Under the pieces are notes generated by a model. That model saw only the letters and a program-made list of their open reading frames with translations, did not search any database and had not been told where the DNA came from. Below are positions 34,201 through 46,210 of a stretch of 64,000 bases of DNA, piece after piece (positions within the stretch are counted from its first letter, which is position 1; each line of letters begins with the position of its first letter). The DNA comes from Sclerodactyla briareus (Eukaryota; Echinodermata; Holothuroidea; Dendrochirotida; Sclerodactylidae): NCBI GenBank assembly GCA_026419785.1, contig JAODTK010000721.1, positions 124,001-188,000 of the forward strand, written 5' to 3'. The position numbers and the translations under genes are program-made.

Positions 34201-34793
34201 TATACAGCTTCTCCGTCGCCGATACCCTTCCTATCTTTCCTAACAATATAACCATTGTACTTTGTGGTCTCGATTTGGTTCATTCCGTCAACGACGTCTC
34301 ATTCAGGGTAAAACAAGAAAATCGACCATGGGTCAATTGTGCAATGATCGCAGTTGATCAACCTCTGGTACAGGAGATGGATATTTAAAAAAATGCTCAA
34401 AAACACCATTTTTACACATTATAATTTCATTTCCGAACTTATTAGGATGAATGTACACAGTGACTGGATTTAGGCAACCGGGTTTAGGTAGGCCCATGAT
34501 ACTTATTGGGTAATTCAGTCTCATATGACACTGTTGCCGTTGTTGTTGAGTTATTAGCCATTTTTAGATTTTGCCTACCATCATCTTCCTGCCGGAGAAT
34601 GAATGCATACATGCCCTTATGCAACTATATTGCAACGTAACTGAAATGAACCACACACATCTGTAGCATTATCAAACTATCACGTTATCGGCAAGACTGT
34701 CACAGAAGATGTTGCAAATTGTAAAATCCTAATAAATCGTCCCGTCCACAGCAAATTCCTCGCATGTTGACCTCGACTCAACATCCATTATTT
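34201..34793. other. 3' flank of the sulfotransferase gene
   Basis: Region downstream of the minus-strand stop codon. TTTATT at 34,197-34,202 (AATAAA on the minus strand) is the only polyadenylation-like word I noted; it lies ~590 bp from the stop. No gene is seen. Confidence 0.35.
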
Positions 34794-36416
34794 TTAAACC
34801 ATGTCCATTGGGTCATAGTTGAATAGTTCGTAATCTAAGGAGTAGGGTTTTTGGAGCAGCTTTACATATTTAATCGGGATATTTGCAAACTCACAGGCAA
34901 TGGCAGATTCAGTTTTTGAAGAAGTAATGTTTGGAAGTTCGCACACTGCGGCTAAACCATACGCCTCGAGGAAGAAGGAGCCTCAATACCTGTTTTTTCG
35001 AAATGACCAATAAAGTCATACGGGATCTCACATACGTGTGATACTAAATGTTGTGGTAGAAAATGGTCAGAGATTTCATTCAGTTCGTCTCGTCCGACAT
35101 TTCGATAATGAAACGTATATATTCTAAGAGAGTAACATTGAGGAAGGGCCTTACTGCCATGGGCAGTGAGGCCACATGGGTTACTAGTGCCTCGGAGCCA
35201 GGCCGATATTCGACTCAAATTCCGACCATAGACCATGTTCCCATCCCGCTGATTAGCCCTGAAGTTCCGGAACTTGCTCATATATGCTGACAGTAGTCTC
35301 GATAACGGCTCGCGAACGAAAACAAACCTTGCGATAGCTCCGTAGTTTCCTCTCTCGTTCAGAGTCCTCCAGATTGGACAATCGCCAGTGGGGATCCTTC
35401 TTGCCATCCCAGCCATGGTAATCAAGAATGTTCCCGAATACTTGCTTCCTCCCTTCCCTCTTACAACTCACCTTGGGTATGAACCCAAACATAAACCTGC
35501 TATAATCATCTGTCATAACCTACGGATGAAATCCCGTCGCTGTGGGGTGAAGGTAAACGACCTATTAAGGCGCCCACAGACTTTTCTGATTTCGCTTGTC
35601 TCACTTTTTGTTCCCTCAAAATTTGTTCCGAAGAGTTGAAAGTATTGGTGGTGGTCGGACGCTCTGATAGTTGATGGGAGACCACGATGCGCAGAACGGA
35701 ATTGTTACTTCGAACTCCGAATTTCTTTGCTTTTCCTGCGGGTGAAGATAAAAAGAAGATATACTTACCTACTGATAATAATAATAATATTAATAATAAT
35801 AATGCATGGGGTATCATTATGTTTTGATGTTCACCTAGGCAACATTTAATTGCACAAACTGATGTACATGTGAGAAAACTTTTATCATGAAGACTGAAAT
35901 CAACCTACAAGGACATAATACTACTTCCCTACCAGACTTTCTTTGAAAGCTATAGGGTTGAATGGGGAGGGAGGGAGTATAACCAACTCCATCGGAGGTA
36001 ACTAACAAGGTCAATCTGGGGTCGAAAGCCATGTAAATGTGGCTCAGCTGTTCATGTAGGCAAGTACATGCCACTTGTACGTGGAACAGTAAGTGATAGC
36101 CACAAAGATGCAGGTCCGCCCTTTGGAGTTACAAATGTTTCGCGCCCACCCGAACCCAACTTGTGGCACTCAACGTATCAGTCTTGCTGTCATAAACTGC
36201 CGCTTCACTGTACCTCATGACAACTACGGTGTGAACACAGTAATTCGAACGAGTATACTCCCCACTTGCATTGCCTGTGGTAATCCCGACTTACCATGAG
36301 TGAACGATGGCCCCGGTACCTTGGTCCTGTTGGACAAATGTATCGTAACAATAAGTAGAATGGTCACAAACGAGCAACCAAACATTCCTCTGAAACAGGC
36401 GCCTGAATATAGCCAT
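34794..36416 (-). CDS. Carbohydrate sulfotransferase (CHST8-14/HNK-1 family), two exons
   Basis: Golgi type II membrane enzyme that transfers sulfate from PAPS to sugars of glycans. Exon 1 (36,416-36,295) starts MAIFRRLFQRN, continues into a hydrophobic signal anchor around LLIVTIHL then SNRTK, and ends CATG|GTAAGT. Intron 1 is 559 bp. Exon 2 (35,735-34,794) begins after CCGCAG. It shows FGFIPKVSC (5'-PSB site; the usual CTxWK reads CKREGRK here), FVFVREPLSRLLSAYMSKF (3'-PB site, about 35,330-35,274), HVCEIPYDFIGHFE (about 35,036-34,995) and the C-terminal YSLDYELFNYDPMDMV, then TAA. Length is about 354 codons, normal for the family. At least three frame changes in exon 2 and one in exon 1 have to be assumed. 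With all motifs kept, they look more like sequence errors than decay. Substrate cannot be told. The nearest relatives transfer to GalNAc or GlcA. Confidence 0.85.
35776..35805. repeat. (AAT)n microsatellite in intron 1
   Basis: AATAATAATAATATTAATAA and continuation, upstream of exon 2. A similar run (AATATATTAATAACAATAAT, 56,521-56,541) sits in the same place in the second gene copy, so it predates the duplication. Confidence 0.7.
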
Positions 36417-36900
36417 CCTGACAAGTGCTTCGGTTGCGATCACTTGGTACCACCGAGCAAAGCCAAAGTTGACGAGGTTCTGTTTGACTGTGAAAAAATT
36501 CTATCTGAAAGCAACATGCCAAAAATATCAAGCCGCAACTCCTTTCATCGCAATAGATATTTTTAATTATTTTGTTGTTAATTCAACAGATAGATCAATG
36601 TCCTGTTTTGCGTTCGAGCCGTTGTAAGAGCGCGTCTGCTCTGAGGTTACCTATCGGATCGATGCCGCTGATGCGAGGCAAACACCCGCAGGACAATGTG
36701 AATCGAGTTGAAGGACATCCTTATTTTTTTATAGTAGCCCTAAAGCAGTGCATCATATATCAAACTTGTAATGTAACAGCAGGTGGCCTCCAATAGTTTT
36801 ATGATGCTAGCATCGGCTACATATAATATGACGCACTCATCTCAAATCAGTGCTTGGAAATGAAACTTCCTAAATACTGATTACATAAACTTCGGAATGC
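36417..36900. other. 5' flank of the sulfotransferase gene
   Basis: Upstream region of exon 1, part of it (36,325-36,715) shared with 27.27-28.44 kb. No TATA box is obvious at a sensible distance from the ATG. Confidence 0.4.
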
Positions 36901-36901
36901 G

Positions 36902-37372
36902 TTAAATTGCAGAAAGTGAGTGAAATGAGCTTGTTAAAAGATATCGCGATCGCCATGACATACTATCCAATGACTTCATGTTCCCATGCGCCAGTCCGAG
37001 GGGTCTACTAAACCCAGACTCGCACGGAACAGATCCATAGGACACTGCCGAGGTAGACACAGAATGGTGAACCTCCACGTTCCGTCCGGCACCTAACTGG
37101 ACCGAACCTGCAGTACTACCCAACAGACCATCCCCCATACCACCAAAGAACTGGATCTTGATCTCATTCAATTGAATGGAATCAATTAATGGAAGCACCA
37201 ACGAATCATACTCTTGACTGAGTGCCTCAAAGGCGTCAACCAGAATATCCCCAAACTCGGCAAGTGATGTTGCATCACCCGCCAAGTCCAGGGCAGAACC
37301 CCTAACCCCCTCCATGATCCAGTCCACCAAGTGTTGAGAATAGTCTACACCGCTACCCTCTCTTCAATCCTT
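36902..37372 (-). CDS. Possible exon of unknown protein
   Basis: One of the longer clean open frames in the window. It is open on the minus strand from just after a stop at about 37,360 through LVDWIMEG (37,330) to 36,902. Composition is protein-like: acidic helices such as LAEFGDILVDAFEALSQEYD, then a Gly-rich turn FFGGMGDGLLGS, then a Ser-rich end. No signal peptide, membrane segment or known domain is recognised. It lies upstream of the sulfotransferase on the same strand, so it could be a 3' exon of a neighbouring gene or a piece of an unrecognised transposable element. Confidence 0.35.
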
Positions 37373-38700
37373 AGCACTAGCTAGATTATCTTCACCACGT
37401 GTGTGATTCTGGCTCTAGACCATATGAAGAATCTGGCCAGATAGTTTCCATTGAAATACCTCATCTAATCGAATATAGAATCCTACAATTAAACGAGGTT
37501 AAGTTTGATTGAGATTTTGTCGAATAACAAATCACGCATGGAGGGATCATGTGCGTCGGTATCCAGTAAGGTTTGAGTAGTTGTGTCTAAACATTGTGAC
37601 CAGAATTTGCAGGGCATTTTTGTAGTTTTAGGTCTCCTCCCCTTGTACCTGTTTGAGTTTGCTTCAAAGCAACTGGTTTATTCGTGTAACCTGGTAACAA
37701 CTGGGACCAAGTTTTTCTGGTTGTTCATGGAAAGTTGTGCCTGGCTGCCTGTTGGGAGTTCTGAGTCTGGCAATGCGCATGGACCGGTCTGATGTTCCAT
37801 CTGTATAGTCAAAACTGTAAGCATGTGTAATCAGTGGACCGGTTCCGAAACTCCGAAACAAGATCCGAGCGTCAAAACCATGTGCGGGTTCATTCAATTT
37901 CCACAGCCAACTTGTTCTCAATCTTCGAACGAGCAGCAGAACTCCGCTACGGTGTGCGCGTCTGCATGAAAGCCATTTCAACTGAATGCACCTGAGAGGA
38001 TTAACTCACCTATACACCTGGGAACTGCACTGAAGTCCGCCTATCTGTCTATTGGGTGGGTTTATTCGAGCACAGCGGCAGTCGGCTCAGCGAAATTGAC
38101 AGCTCGGAGTCAAACGTGCACCATGGAATGCAGCGCTTTAATTGTTATGCGATAGAACCCATATCTGGAAGAATTTGCAAGAATTCTCCAAATGTGCATC
38201 ATCATATAGCCCATATATGTTTTTTGATTTTTAATCTTCGGTGCATAACGTTTTAATCTGGCCATTGAAAGAATTTATTTGGACGTTACAATTTAGCCGA
38301 TTGCAACGGAACCCAGTTGTTTTGATTAATAGGAGCAGAGATTGAGCAGCGGTAGTAACACGCAATAGCTAGACTATATCTTCAACACTTGTTTGAATTG
38401 GATTACGGATCTGGATAATTCGTCAGTGTGGTACTGTAAAATTGAATATTAAATGAGACCTCAGGGTGAAGTTTGATAAAAAATAAACACAGACGAACAT
38501 CACACGGAAACGGAGGGGTTACATGAGTATGGTCAATCTGATCGCTCCATGTTTCACGTGTTCTGTAATGAACGCTAGTCCAGTTGACCACTGGGTGAGA
38601 TTCTGTACGTACAAATCGGAAGGACATGTGATCCCTCCGAAAAACGTCCCAATTGAACCTGCCACAACACGGAAGAGGCATTAATACGTTGATGAAATTA
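37373..38700. other. Open stretches without recognised family
   Basis: Minus-strand frames at 37,981-37,664 (start MKWLSCRRAHRSGVLLLVRR, basic then hydrophobic) and 38,681-38,403 are open for 90-105 codons. They look more protein-like than random, but I cannot assign them or find convincing splice sites. Confidence 0.25.
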
Positions 38701-40150
38701 ACTCTGATGCAAACCCGCTACAGCCAGGAATTCCCGATTTCGTACTATACAGTGGTTTCGAATGCATGCCGAAGACAGTGAGTAGGATGGACCTGCCGAC
38801 TAAGTCATCTGTGGGTATATAAAATGTCCGTCAAAGACATATTTTCAGTGGTCGTTGAAATGAACCTCCCTCCTGAGCTTTGGGATGTTGAGATAGTACA
38901 GTGGAATGAGAAGCACTGGGATAGTCTATTGTCCTGGTCCATTCCCACTATTAACATTACAGGTTCACGGTAATGCCCATAACTACCTTATTGAATAACA
39001 GTACGTCACAAACCGAAATCTTGCTCTTCATTGGAAGCAGATGGGACCAACATTCTGGATGAGTCGGCCCAAGTCAGATCTCTAATCTGCATTCGGTAGA
39101 GTCTGTCGAAGTCAGAGCTCTATAAACTGTACAGGCCTCCATCTTTCGTTAAGATGCGTTCATCGAACTTGCCAAGATGCTAGCTCATACGGCAGATTCC
39201 AATGTAACGTAGGCAGTTGTACGTAGCGTATTGCTTCTATCTATCGGGGTGGATGCATGCCGCTGTCACGCCCGTCGCTCAATAGTTACGCCTTTCTTTG
39301 GCTTCCAATATATCAACTGATTCTATCATGCACTATCAATGAAACATGTAGCACTACGGGACCACGACAATTAAATTGTTAATGATCGACGTATATTGCG
39401 CGAGGAGGAATGGCTTTAATAACAACAGTCTTTCCCGAAATCCGACGATATACACAATAAAGCGATCGGACTGACACTATCTCATGCGGTACCGGACAGT
39501 ATCGTAGTGTGATGTATGCTGTATTATGTATGCAAATTCTGGACTAAAAAAAAGTAACTGTCAACTTCTCTTTTTTTTCATTATTGGGGATGAAGTGGGA
39601 CTTCTCGCGGGGTCATAAAATTGGAACTATGACTGGAAAGCGGCAGTCAGGAAAGAGGGGGTAATTTTACGAGTACTATACAGGAAGAGGAGAGCGGAAA
39701 GTGAGGCGGAGAGACCCCCTACGGGACTGTCCCAGGTAAACGTAGTCGTAGTAGCCTGTGGTTGGGCACTTTCGGCATTTCTTCAACTTATGAATTTGGA
39801 CCATACACGCCAGACTAGCTAGACTATTTATTTTCAATACGTGTATGGCTGTCATATGAATTGGACCATATAGTTTCACAGTTGAATTCGTGATAGTTTG
39901 AACTCTGTTTTTCTCATTCTTCTCTTTAAACTCTTAAAAACGAGAAAATAGTTGAAGGTACCAACGTGCTATTTAGTTGTAGATTGAGGGGGAAAGTTTT
40001 TTCATCGCAAGAAAATATTAGTTTATTGTTGTGACTTATGTGAAAGGATGGTCAGGCAAATATGCTGGACTTTTGGTGCTTTCTATTTAGTACATTATGA
40101 CCGCCCGAACTCCTGACCAAATTTCAGCCAATTCGAGTGCACCGATAATA
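38701..40150. other. No recognisable gene
   Basis: Nothing recognised beyond a short internal echo: AAGTCAGATCTCTAATCTG and AAGTCAGAGCTCTATAAACTG at 39,072 and 39,109. Confidence 0.4.
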
Positions 40151-40155
40151 AAGAG

Positions 40156-40305
40156 CTGTTCACACTAGTGTGATACGATACGATTAGATAAATTTATCGA
40201 ATGTCGAGTTAGAAAAGGTGTTATTTTCAATGGCAGTGTTACACTAGTGCGATACGTTACGATACATACGAAACGATATCATAATTTTATAGGACGCCAA
40301 GTTGA
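40156..40305 (+). repeat. ~85-bp imperfect tandem duplication
   Basis: CACACTAGTGTGATACGATA at 40,161 and ACACTAGTGCGATACGTTAC at 40,242 both lead into CGA-rich words, an AATTTAT block and GTCGAGTT / GCCAAGTT. CACACTAGTGTG is itself a perfect palindrome. Confidence 0.55.
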
Positions 40306-41690
40306 ACAATTGTTAACTTTTAACCCGTATTATTCGATGCGATAAAATGCGCAATGCAGTGATAAACTTTCGCAATTCAGCAAAGAGTATGGAACGCCAA
40401 ACGGGATATTTTGAGACGTTTGGCGTGAGAATTAGGATTGGGATTTGGTGAAGAAACCAGGGGTTTCATGATGAATGTATTGGGCAGTGGACCCTAAATC
40501 CAGGGTAACCTCGTCCCCTGATTGAGCTACTCGGCCCTATTTGGCACAATAAGTAAAATCCTACACAACCATGATTTTAGTTCAAATCCATGATCGATTC
40601 TGTCCCTAAAACCTGCTGGAATACGACTAAACATCATTAGATCTATTAATCAATGAATAATCGATTAGCTACACTAGAAAGGATGGAGAAGGCGAGGAGG
40701 TGGTGAGAGAAAAGGAGGTAGTAGTAGTAGTAAGAAAATTTATATTAGCGCCATATAACAAAATACACACTGTGCTGATGACTTGAAAGCCAAGTTGACA
40801 TAATGGGTTTTAAGTTTCGATTTGAACAAGCATAATCACTAATGCCACGGATATCGGCAGGAGGGAGTTTCCGGTGTGTGGAGCCATGTAATAAAATCCT
40901 CTGGTACCAATTGAATTTTACAAACCCCTTGGATTCTAAGTTTGTTAGCGGATTCAGAGCGATGGGATCTGGTAGGGATGTCGATTCATATGATTAGCAT
41001 GGGCGTCAACTTTTCCGGACCGTAATAAAAAATAATAGGCACCTGCCCGATCTAAAACATCTAACTGATTCAATTTTTTGTCTACCAAACATATAATCGC
41101 TTTGGAAATTGACTTAAGTCCACTAATTCCAGGTGCGGACTCCAGGTGAAGATCTGGACCCGACTAGTGCCGAAGTCGAAGGATACCCATGTTCCATATC
41201 GAGTTCTCTCGAGTTCTAAATCGAATAGCCAAAAGGCATAATTTTCATGTGTTTCGCGCGCAATGCGTTTTTCTTCTAGACGTTGTAGGCTAAATATGCG
41301 ATGTGATGCTTCGAATCGATTTATTCACTGGATTAATTTCAGAAGCCTGGAGGCAGACTGCCCCCCCCCCCCCCAAATTGCAGACTCTTTCGATAAAATG
41401 CGCCGGTAGTTTCCATTGGCTGACTTGTAAAATTTGGTTAAAAGTTTTTCTGCTCCCAAATTAGAGTGGTCCCGTACGCCTATGGCTTTTCCCTCCGATC
41501 CCACCAGAGACCGTTTCGTAGAAAGACCCCTGGATCCCCACGACCCACGCAAACAAAGCCAGAGAAGAAAAGGTATTAAAAAATACCATGTGTGATATTC
41601 GGTAAATCATCTTAGTATGCACAATGACAATGACAATGTAGATGAGTGCTATTGAGCCTGGCAACTTGGCAAGTGCCGTATCCGTCGATC
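40306..41690. other. No recognisable gene
   Basis: A GTA microsatellite at about 40,716-40,732 and a C run at 41,361-41,374. No gene is recognised. Confidence 0.4.
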
Positions 41691-41825
41691 TGGAGCATAT
41701 GAAAATCTGATTTTTTGGGGGGACGCTTCGCGCCGACCGATGGTGGCGCCCCGCTTAAATGGTATTTTGCATTCGTGTCTCCCCCCACTTTTCAAAACGG
41801 TCCGACGCCCCTGATTATTAGAAAG
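41691..41825 (-). repeat. G/C-run interspersed repeat, copy 1
   Basis: On the minus strand: GGGGCGTCGGACCGTTTTGA then AAAGTGGGGGGAGAC, and later GGCGCGAAGCG followed by a C run. A related sequence (GGCGCGTTCCGTTTGAAAAT, then GGTGGGGGAG) lies at about 47,502-47,532 on the same strand. I take it as a short mobile repeat of unknown class. Confidence 0.4.
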
Positions 41826-41829
41826 AGGG

Positions 41830-42640
41830 GGCTCTCCCACGTGGCATTATACAGACTAGGACCAACTTAAAGAGGATTCTATACTTTTACATAACCAGTG
41901 CAGGGAATGCAACACGACAGGGAGGTCCGGAGTCGTTCGTGTGTGATACCATTGGAGACTCTCTGCAACAGAGTTCTGGAGATGCTGTAGTTTGGAAAGA
42001 TTATATTTGGTGACACCATAAATAACGAATTACAATAGTTAATTGCTAGAGACAGAAGCACGAATCAGGGTAATCAACGAGTTCTTGTCCAGGTATGGTC
42101 TCACTGACGTTATTCGCCGCAAGTGAAAATAGCCAGCCCTACAGATGTTGTTAATGTGGTTCCCAAAGCTAAGTTCGGACTCAAATTGAACACCAAGGTT
42201 CCTAGTAAGAGAGGTGCTATGGACAGTGGATGGCCAACAACAATGTCAGACGAGATGCACTCGGAGAGTTGCTGCCTAGAGCCGAGATACATCACCTCGG
42301 TCTTGTCATCTTTTAATGTAAGCCAATTGACGGCGAGCCATGATCTTATGTCTTCAATACAATTCTCCAGATTGTGAATAGCTTCCAACTCCGAACTACC
42401 TTGGGGCGAATGATTTGTAGATGTGTGTGTCGTCGGCATAACTCAAACAGGCAACTGCATGAGAGCGTGTCGATGTCAAACCTTGGGGCTAAGTAGGCTA
42501 GAAAATAGATGGGCCCAGCGCAGCTGCCCTGGGAGACCTGGGGAAGATGGAGCGCTCCCAAAAAGGTGCCGTTACACAACGATTGATATCTGTTAGTAGA
42601 TAGCTGGTAACCACTCACGTGCCTGTGCGCCACTCAGGGT
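41830..42640 (-). mobile_element. Jockey/CR1-like LINE fragment, RT domain
   Basis: On the minus strand in order: SYLTNRYQSLCNGTFL (about 42,605-42,560), LHLPQVSQGSCAGPIYFLAY (about 42,550-42,490; QGSCAGP is the conserved box), an intact catalytic YADDTHIYKSF (42,440-42,410), and NLENCIEDIRSWLAVNWLTL followed by KDDKTEVMYLGS (about 42,380-42,290). A region like RIDYCNSLLYG (about 42,050-42,020) comes next, then the LHWL block near 41,905. Both ends of the element are missing. Two or three frame changes are needed. The box sequence differs from both other LINE families in this window, so it is a third family. Confidence 0.83.
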
Positions 42641-42869
42641 GGGCACAGACGAGTTCATAATAAATCCGGCAGCATATGTTCGTAATGATTAAACGTTCAC
42701 GTAACTCTTGTAATATAATATTGTCGGGCTTCTTTATTTCAATAAGTAACGAGTTCCAACATGAACAACCGACTTACGAATGTGGGATTGTCCTTCTGTC
42801 GTTCCAAATACGGGTTACTTGGAGCATGTCGAAAACGAGTGTTGATACCAGATGCTGAAGTTTAGTATA

Positions 42870-43355
42870 GAATGAAAAAAAAATCGAATCCTTTGTGGGA
42901 TCATACCCCGGGGAAATGAATTATATAGAGAAACACTCTCCCAATTGATAGTCATACAGAACATGTACACCTTTCAATTCATGGAGTAGTGCAGAATTAT
43001 ATACCTTCCTTCTCTGTATAATCAATCGGGAATATTGCGTACACCGTTTCTTCTGTAACTCGTATATAAACCATGAGGATTGTCTTACTAGTGTTGCCTG
43101 TTACCCCGAACGCAAACGGCACGGCAGTTGAGGGGGTTTGGGGAATAAAGAGTTTTATCTCGCTAGAAGAACCCCTACAAAAAAATGTTTGAGTCGATTG
43201 CTTTCCCTCCTGTTTGATTTTCGCTAACTTTTTTCAACTATTCCTATATAATGTAGTTCTCGCTAAAGCTGCATGCTCAATCCGTTCTACTCCCACTCCC
43301 TCAAACTTTGTACTAATGGACCGTTTTACCTCAGGGTTCCACACATGATGTTGAT
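42870..43355 (+). repeat. ~485-bp direct repeat, unit 1
   Basis: Shares with the next unit, in order: ATGAAAAAAA-TCGAATC, GGATCATACCCC, GAAACAC-CTCCCAATT, ATAGTCATACAGA, TTTCAATTCATGGAGTA, GGAATATTGCGTA, ATATAAACCATGAGGATTG, CGATTTTCGCTA and TGGACCGTTTTACCTCA. No coding signature. Confidence 0.8.
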
Positions 43356-43840
43356 AGTTAGTGTGATGAAAAAAATATTATTCGAATCATTGTGGAGCAT
43401 ACCCCCATGGAATTTTAAAGAAACACTGCCCCCAATTCATAGTCATACAGACAGTGTAAAACCATTTCAATTCATGGAGTAATTCCTAATTATTTACCGA
43501 TGTATTGAAGATCAGTTAGGAATATTGCGTATAGCACGTTTTCGTAAATCATATAAACCATTGAGGATTGTCTTTGAGCGTACCACCACCCAAACCACCC
43601 CCCACACAGAAAAACCGCAGGGTTGGAGCTGGGGATAAATAATTATAAAAATAAGAGCACTCCTACAGGAGAGTCGTTGTTTTTAGATTCGATTTCGCTA
43701 CTTTTCCCACTGTTCTATATATGTAGTTGGATAAAAGCTCCTCATCTATTGATACTACTACTGCTCCTGGCCACTACTAATGGACGCGTTTACCTCATGT
43801 CGACTGCGAGATCCTTTTACGTTTCCACTTAACAATAAGC
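43356..43840 (+). repeat. ~485-bp direct repeat, unit 2
   Basis: Second unit, head to tail with the first. It differs by indels and by a different middle (a C-rich stretch at 43,584-43,612). Landmarks: ATGAAAAAAATATTATTCG at 43,362, TTTCAATTCATGGAGTAAT at 43,465, ATGGACGCGTTTACCTCATG at 43,779. Confidence 0.8.
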
Positions 43841-45480
43841 AGCTCAGTCTTCAAAAATTTGAAACGAAAGTTATTATTAACCCATTCATGTTTGTGTCGT
43901 TTTGTAAAAATTTTTTGTACTATCATTTAGAGTATCAGGTTGCTGCGTGTTATTTTGTAATAATACGGTGGGTACCACCGCAAACAAATTATCATTCACA
44001 TCCAATTAGAATAAAGGAGAACCTGAAATGAGCCTTGTGGTACACTACTAGTACTAGTTCAAAAACAAGAGGATACGTGTCGAAAGGAACATGCCGTTGA
44101 CGGGAAGATGCTTTACCAATTGAATCAACCCCTCTATTTTTTAAGTATTCCAGCAAAATGTTCTTATCCGAAGTGAAAATGCCTTTGAGAATTAACAAGG
44201 ACTGCTCTATTGATGTGGTCGTATGGGGGTGGTTGTGACGACTCCATAACTGCTATATTTATGCTTGTTAATGACTATACAGCATTGTTATAAACTATAC
44301 CCAAACATCTTGGAATAACATGTAAGTATTTTTTGGCTTTATTTGAATACCATTTCAGGTCACATGCTTCGGATTTTTTTTGCTGTATTTCAATTCAATA
44401 TCCTGGCACCATTCAAAGTTTCTGCTATTTGCACAGACAAGCTCGGAGATAACTCTATTTTGTAGGAAATAAGATTACCGAGGTGAATTATTATCATTTG
44501 TGAAACCTTATGATTCATTCGTACCTGCTTGCAATTCGTCTGCCGGAACTGATTGAAATAATTATTTCATCAGAGTTAAACGATGAATTGGTAGGAGATT
44601 TGGTTGTTGAAAAAATGCTCACCGTTTATTTTTACATTTCTTTTATAATCGCTCACTATTATGATAAGATTAGAGTGTTTTTGCCCGAGTTAGTATTGTG
44701 TTAAAAAATTTATATTTAACATCATTTGGCCTCTTATGAATGTTTTTCGTTGAAGATTTGCCTATACGATATTTGTTTAGTCAACAATTGAATTCAGGAT
44801 TGCAGCTTTAAGGCGATAAGGGCTGGGATTTTTGTTCAAAGTTTATGGTCACCAAGCCGAGAATCCAATCACAACCTTTCCTATCACAGCTTCTCCACAC
44901 TGCTTTGGAGTTGACGTCGAACCACCAGCAACACTTTCAGAATTTTGCCCATTTTGATTTTTTGACTATTTAAAATGAAAGACGCGTTGGCGGTTTTGCC
45001 AGCCGTCCATGCACCAGTTTTTGCATTTATCGCGTTGGGAAACCATTTGCATCGGACGACTGTTCGGCAGATTCCGTCTAAATCCCTTTTAACAATTCTT
45101 GAACTGTTATGGGTTATGCTTCTAAATTCCTAAGGTGACGTGTTTTCCGTCAGATCGGGTAACATGTCGGCCTGTACATAATTGACTTCAGGCCGTTTGG
45201 TCGAAAAATGCCGCACAGTGGCCTTTCTATTATTTTTGGTTGATATTTGGAATTCTGCTGTTGCCGTTGGCATTCTTCACACAGTCCTGCAGACAATCCA
45301 CCCAGCGGCCATATTCACGAAGTTTTTTATGACTGTTACGAAAAGTCATAGAAAATTATTCTGTGTCAAGTGGCATAGACACGTATTATGCATGGGGGAG
45401 GGGCCGAAGTTGAATGACCGATTCTGGGAGGGCGGAGGGGTCTAGGGAGGGGTAATCTCCCTCGCCTTTGGCCAAATATT
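43841..45480. other. No recognisable gene
   Basis: AT-rich. A plus-strand open stretch at 44,510-44,704 is acidic then hydrophobic, with no known family. Confidence 0.35.
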
Positions 45481-46210
45481 GCTTTCCCACGGTGGCCCAA
45501 GATGCGATTTGGTGCTATATAGCACTCCCAAAACCTCACTCATTCCAGATATTACGCATTTCCACATGTCTTGTTAGATGCGATTTGCTGCTCTGAAATC
45601 TCGTCTTCTCCCTCCCTGCCAATCAAATCGAGGGCCAGTAAGATTTCGTAAGTCTAAATCTCACTTTCAGAGGCCACCGAAGCCCCCCTACTCCTACTTT
45701 AGAATTTTTTGGCATTCCAGGTGGCCTAAAATGCAATTTGATGGCATTAGACATCCTAAAGCCTCTCTCTCTTTCGTTCCAGAAATAATTTTCCATTCTC
45801 ACGGGGGGGGGGGGGTCAATTAGATCGACTTGCTACTCAGGGTCTTGTGATTTTTTCTGCTGCCAACTTTACTAAAGCTCCACGGGCGTTGAGTAGGGCT
45901 CTTACTTTGGGAGTTGTGTACTTTTTTCCTACCAGCGGACCCACATATAGGCATTCGGGACCATTGCAATTTAGTGGGCGATAAATTTTGCCCGAACTTT
46001 GGGTGGTCAGCGCCCGACTACCAAATACCATCCCTCTACTACCCCACTATTGTGGAAATTTCCTTCACATTACAGAGGTTTTGCTCTGATGCAATCTTGC
46101 GCCTTTTAGCACGCCCTCAAAACATTCCACATCGTCCAAAATAATTTTGCAAAATCTTCACATGTCGTAAGATACGATTTGCTACTCTGAATCTTGTATT
46201 TTTATCCACC
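45480..46210 (+). repeat. Degenerate tandem repeat, three units of ~200-300 bp
   Basis: Units near 45,493, 45,722 and 46,082 share GATGCGATTTGGTGCTATAT / AATGCAATTTGATGGCATTA / GATGCAATCTTGCGCCTTTT, then AGCACTCCCAAAACC / GACATCCTAAAGCC / GCACGCCCTCAAAAC and a CATTCCA word. They end in CATGTCTTGTTAGATGCGAT, TTAGATCGACTTGCTACTC and CATGTCGTAAGATACGATTT. Strongly diverged, so an old array. Confidence 0.65.

Noticed and set aside
40500-40560. tRNA-like sequence on the minus strand (TAGCTCAATCAGGGG as A-box, a five-base stem around GGATTT)
   Set aside because: No B-box GGTTCRANYCC at the right distance and no acceptor stem; too weak for a tRNA or SINE head.
42110-42439. A host gene on the minus strand
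   Set aside because: Motifs show it to be the RT region of a LINE, not a host protein.
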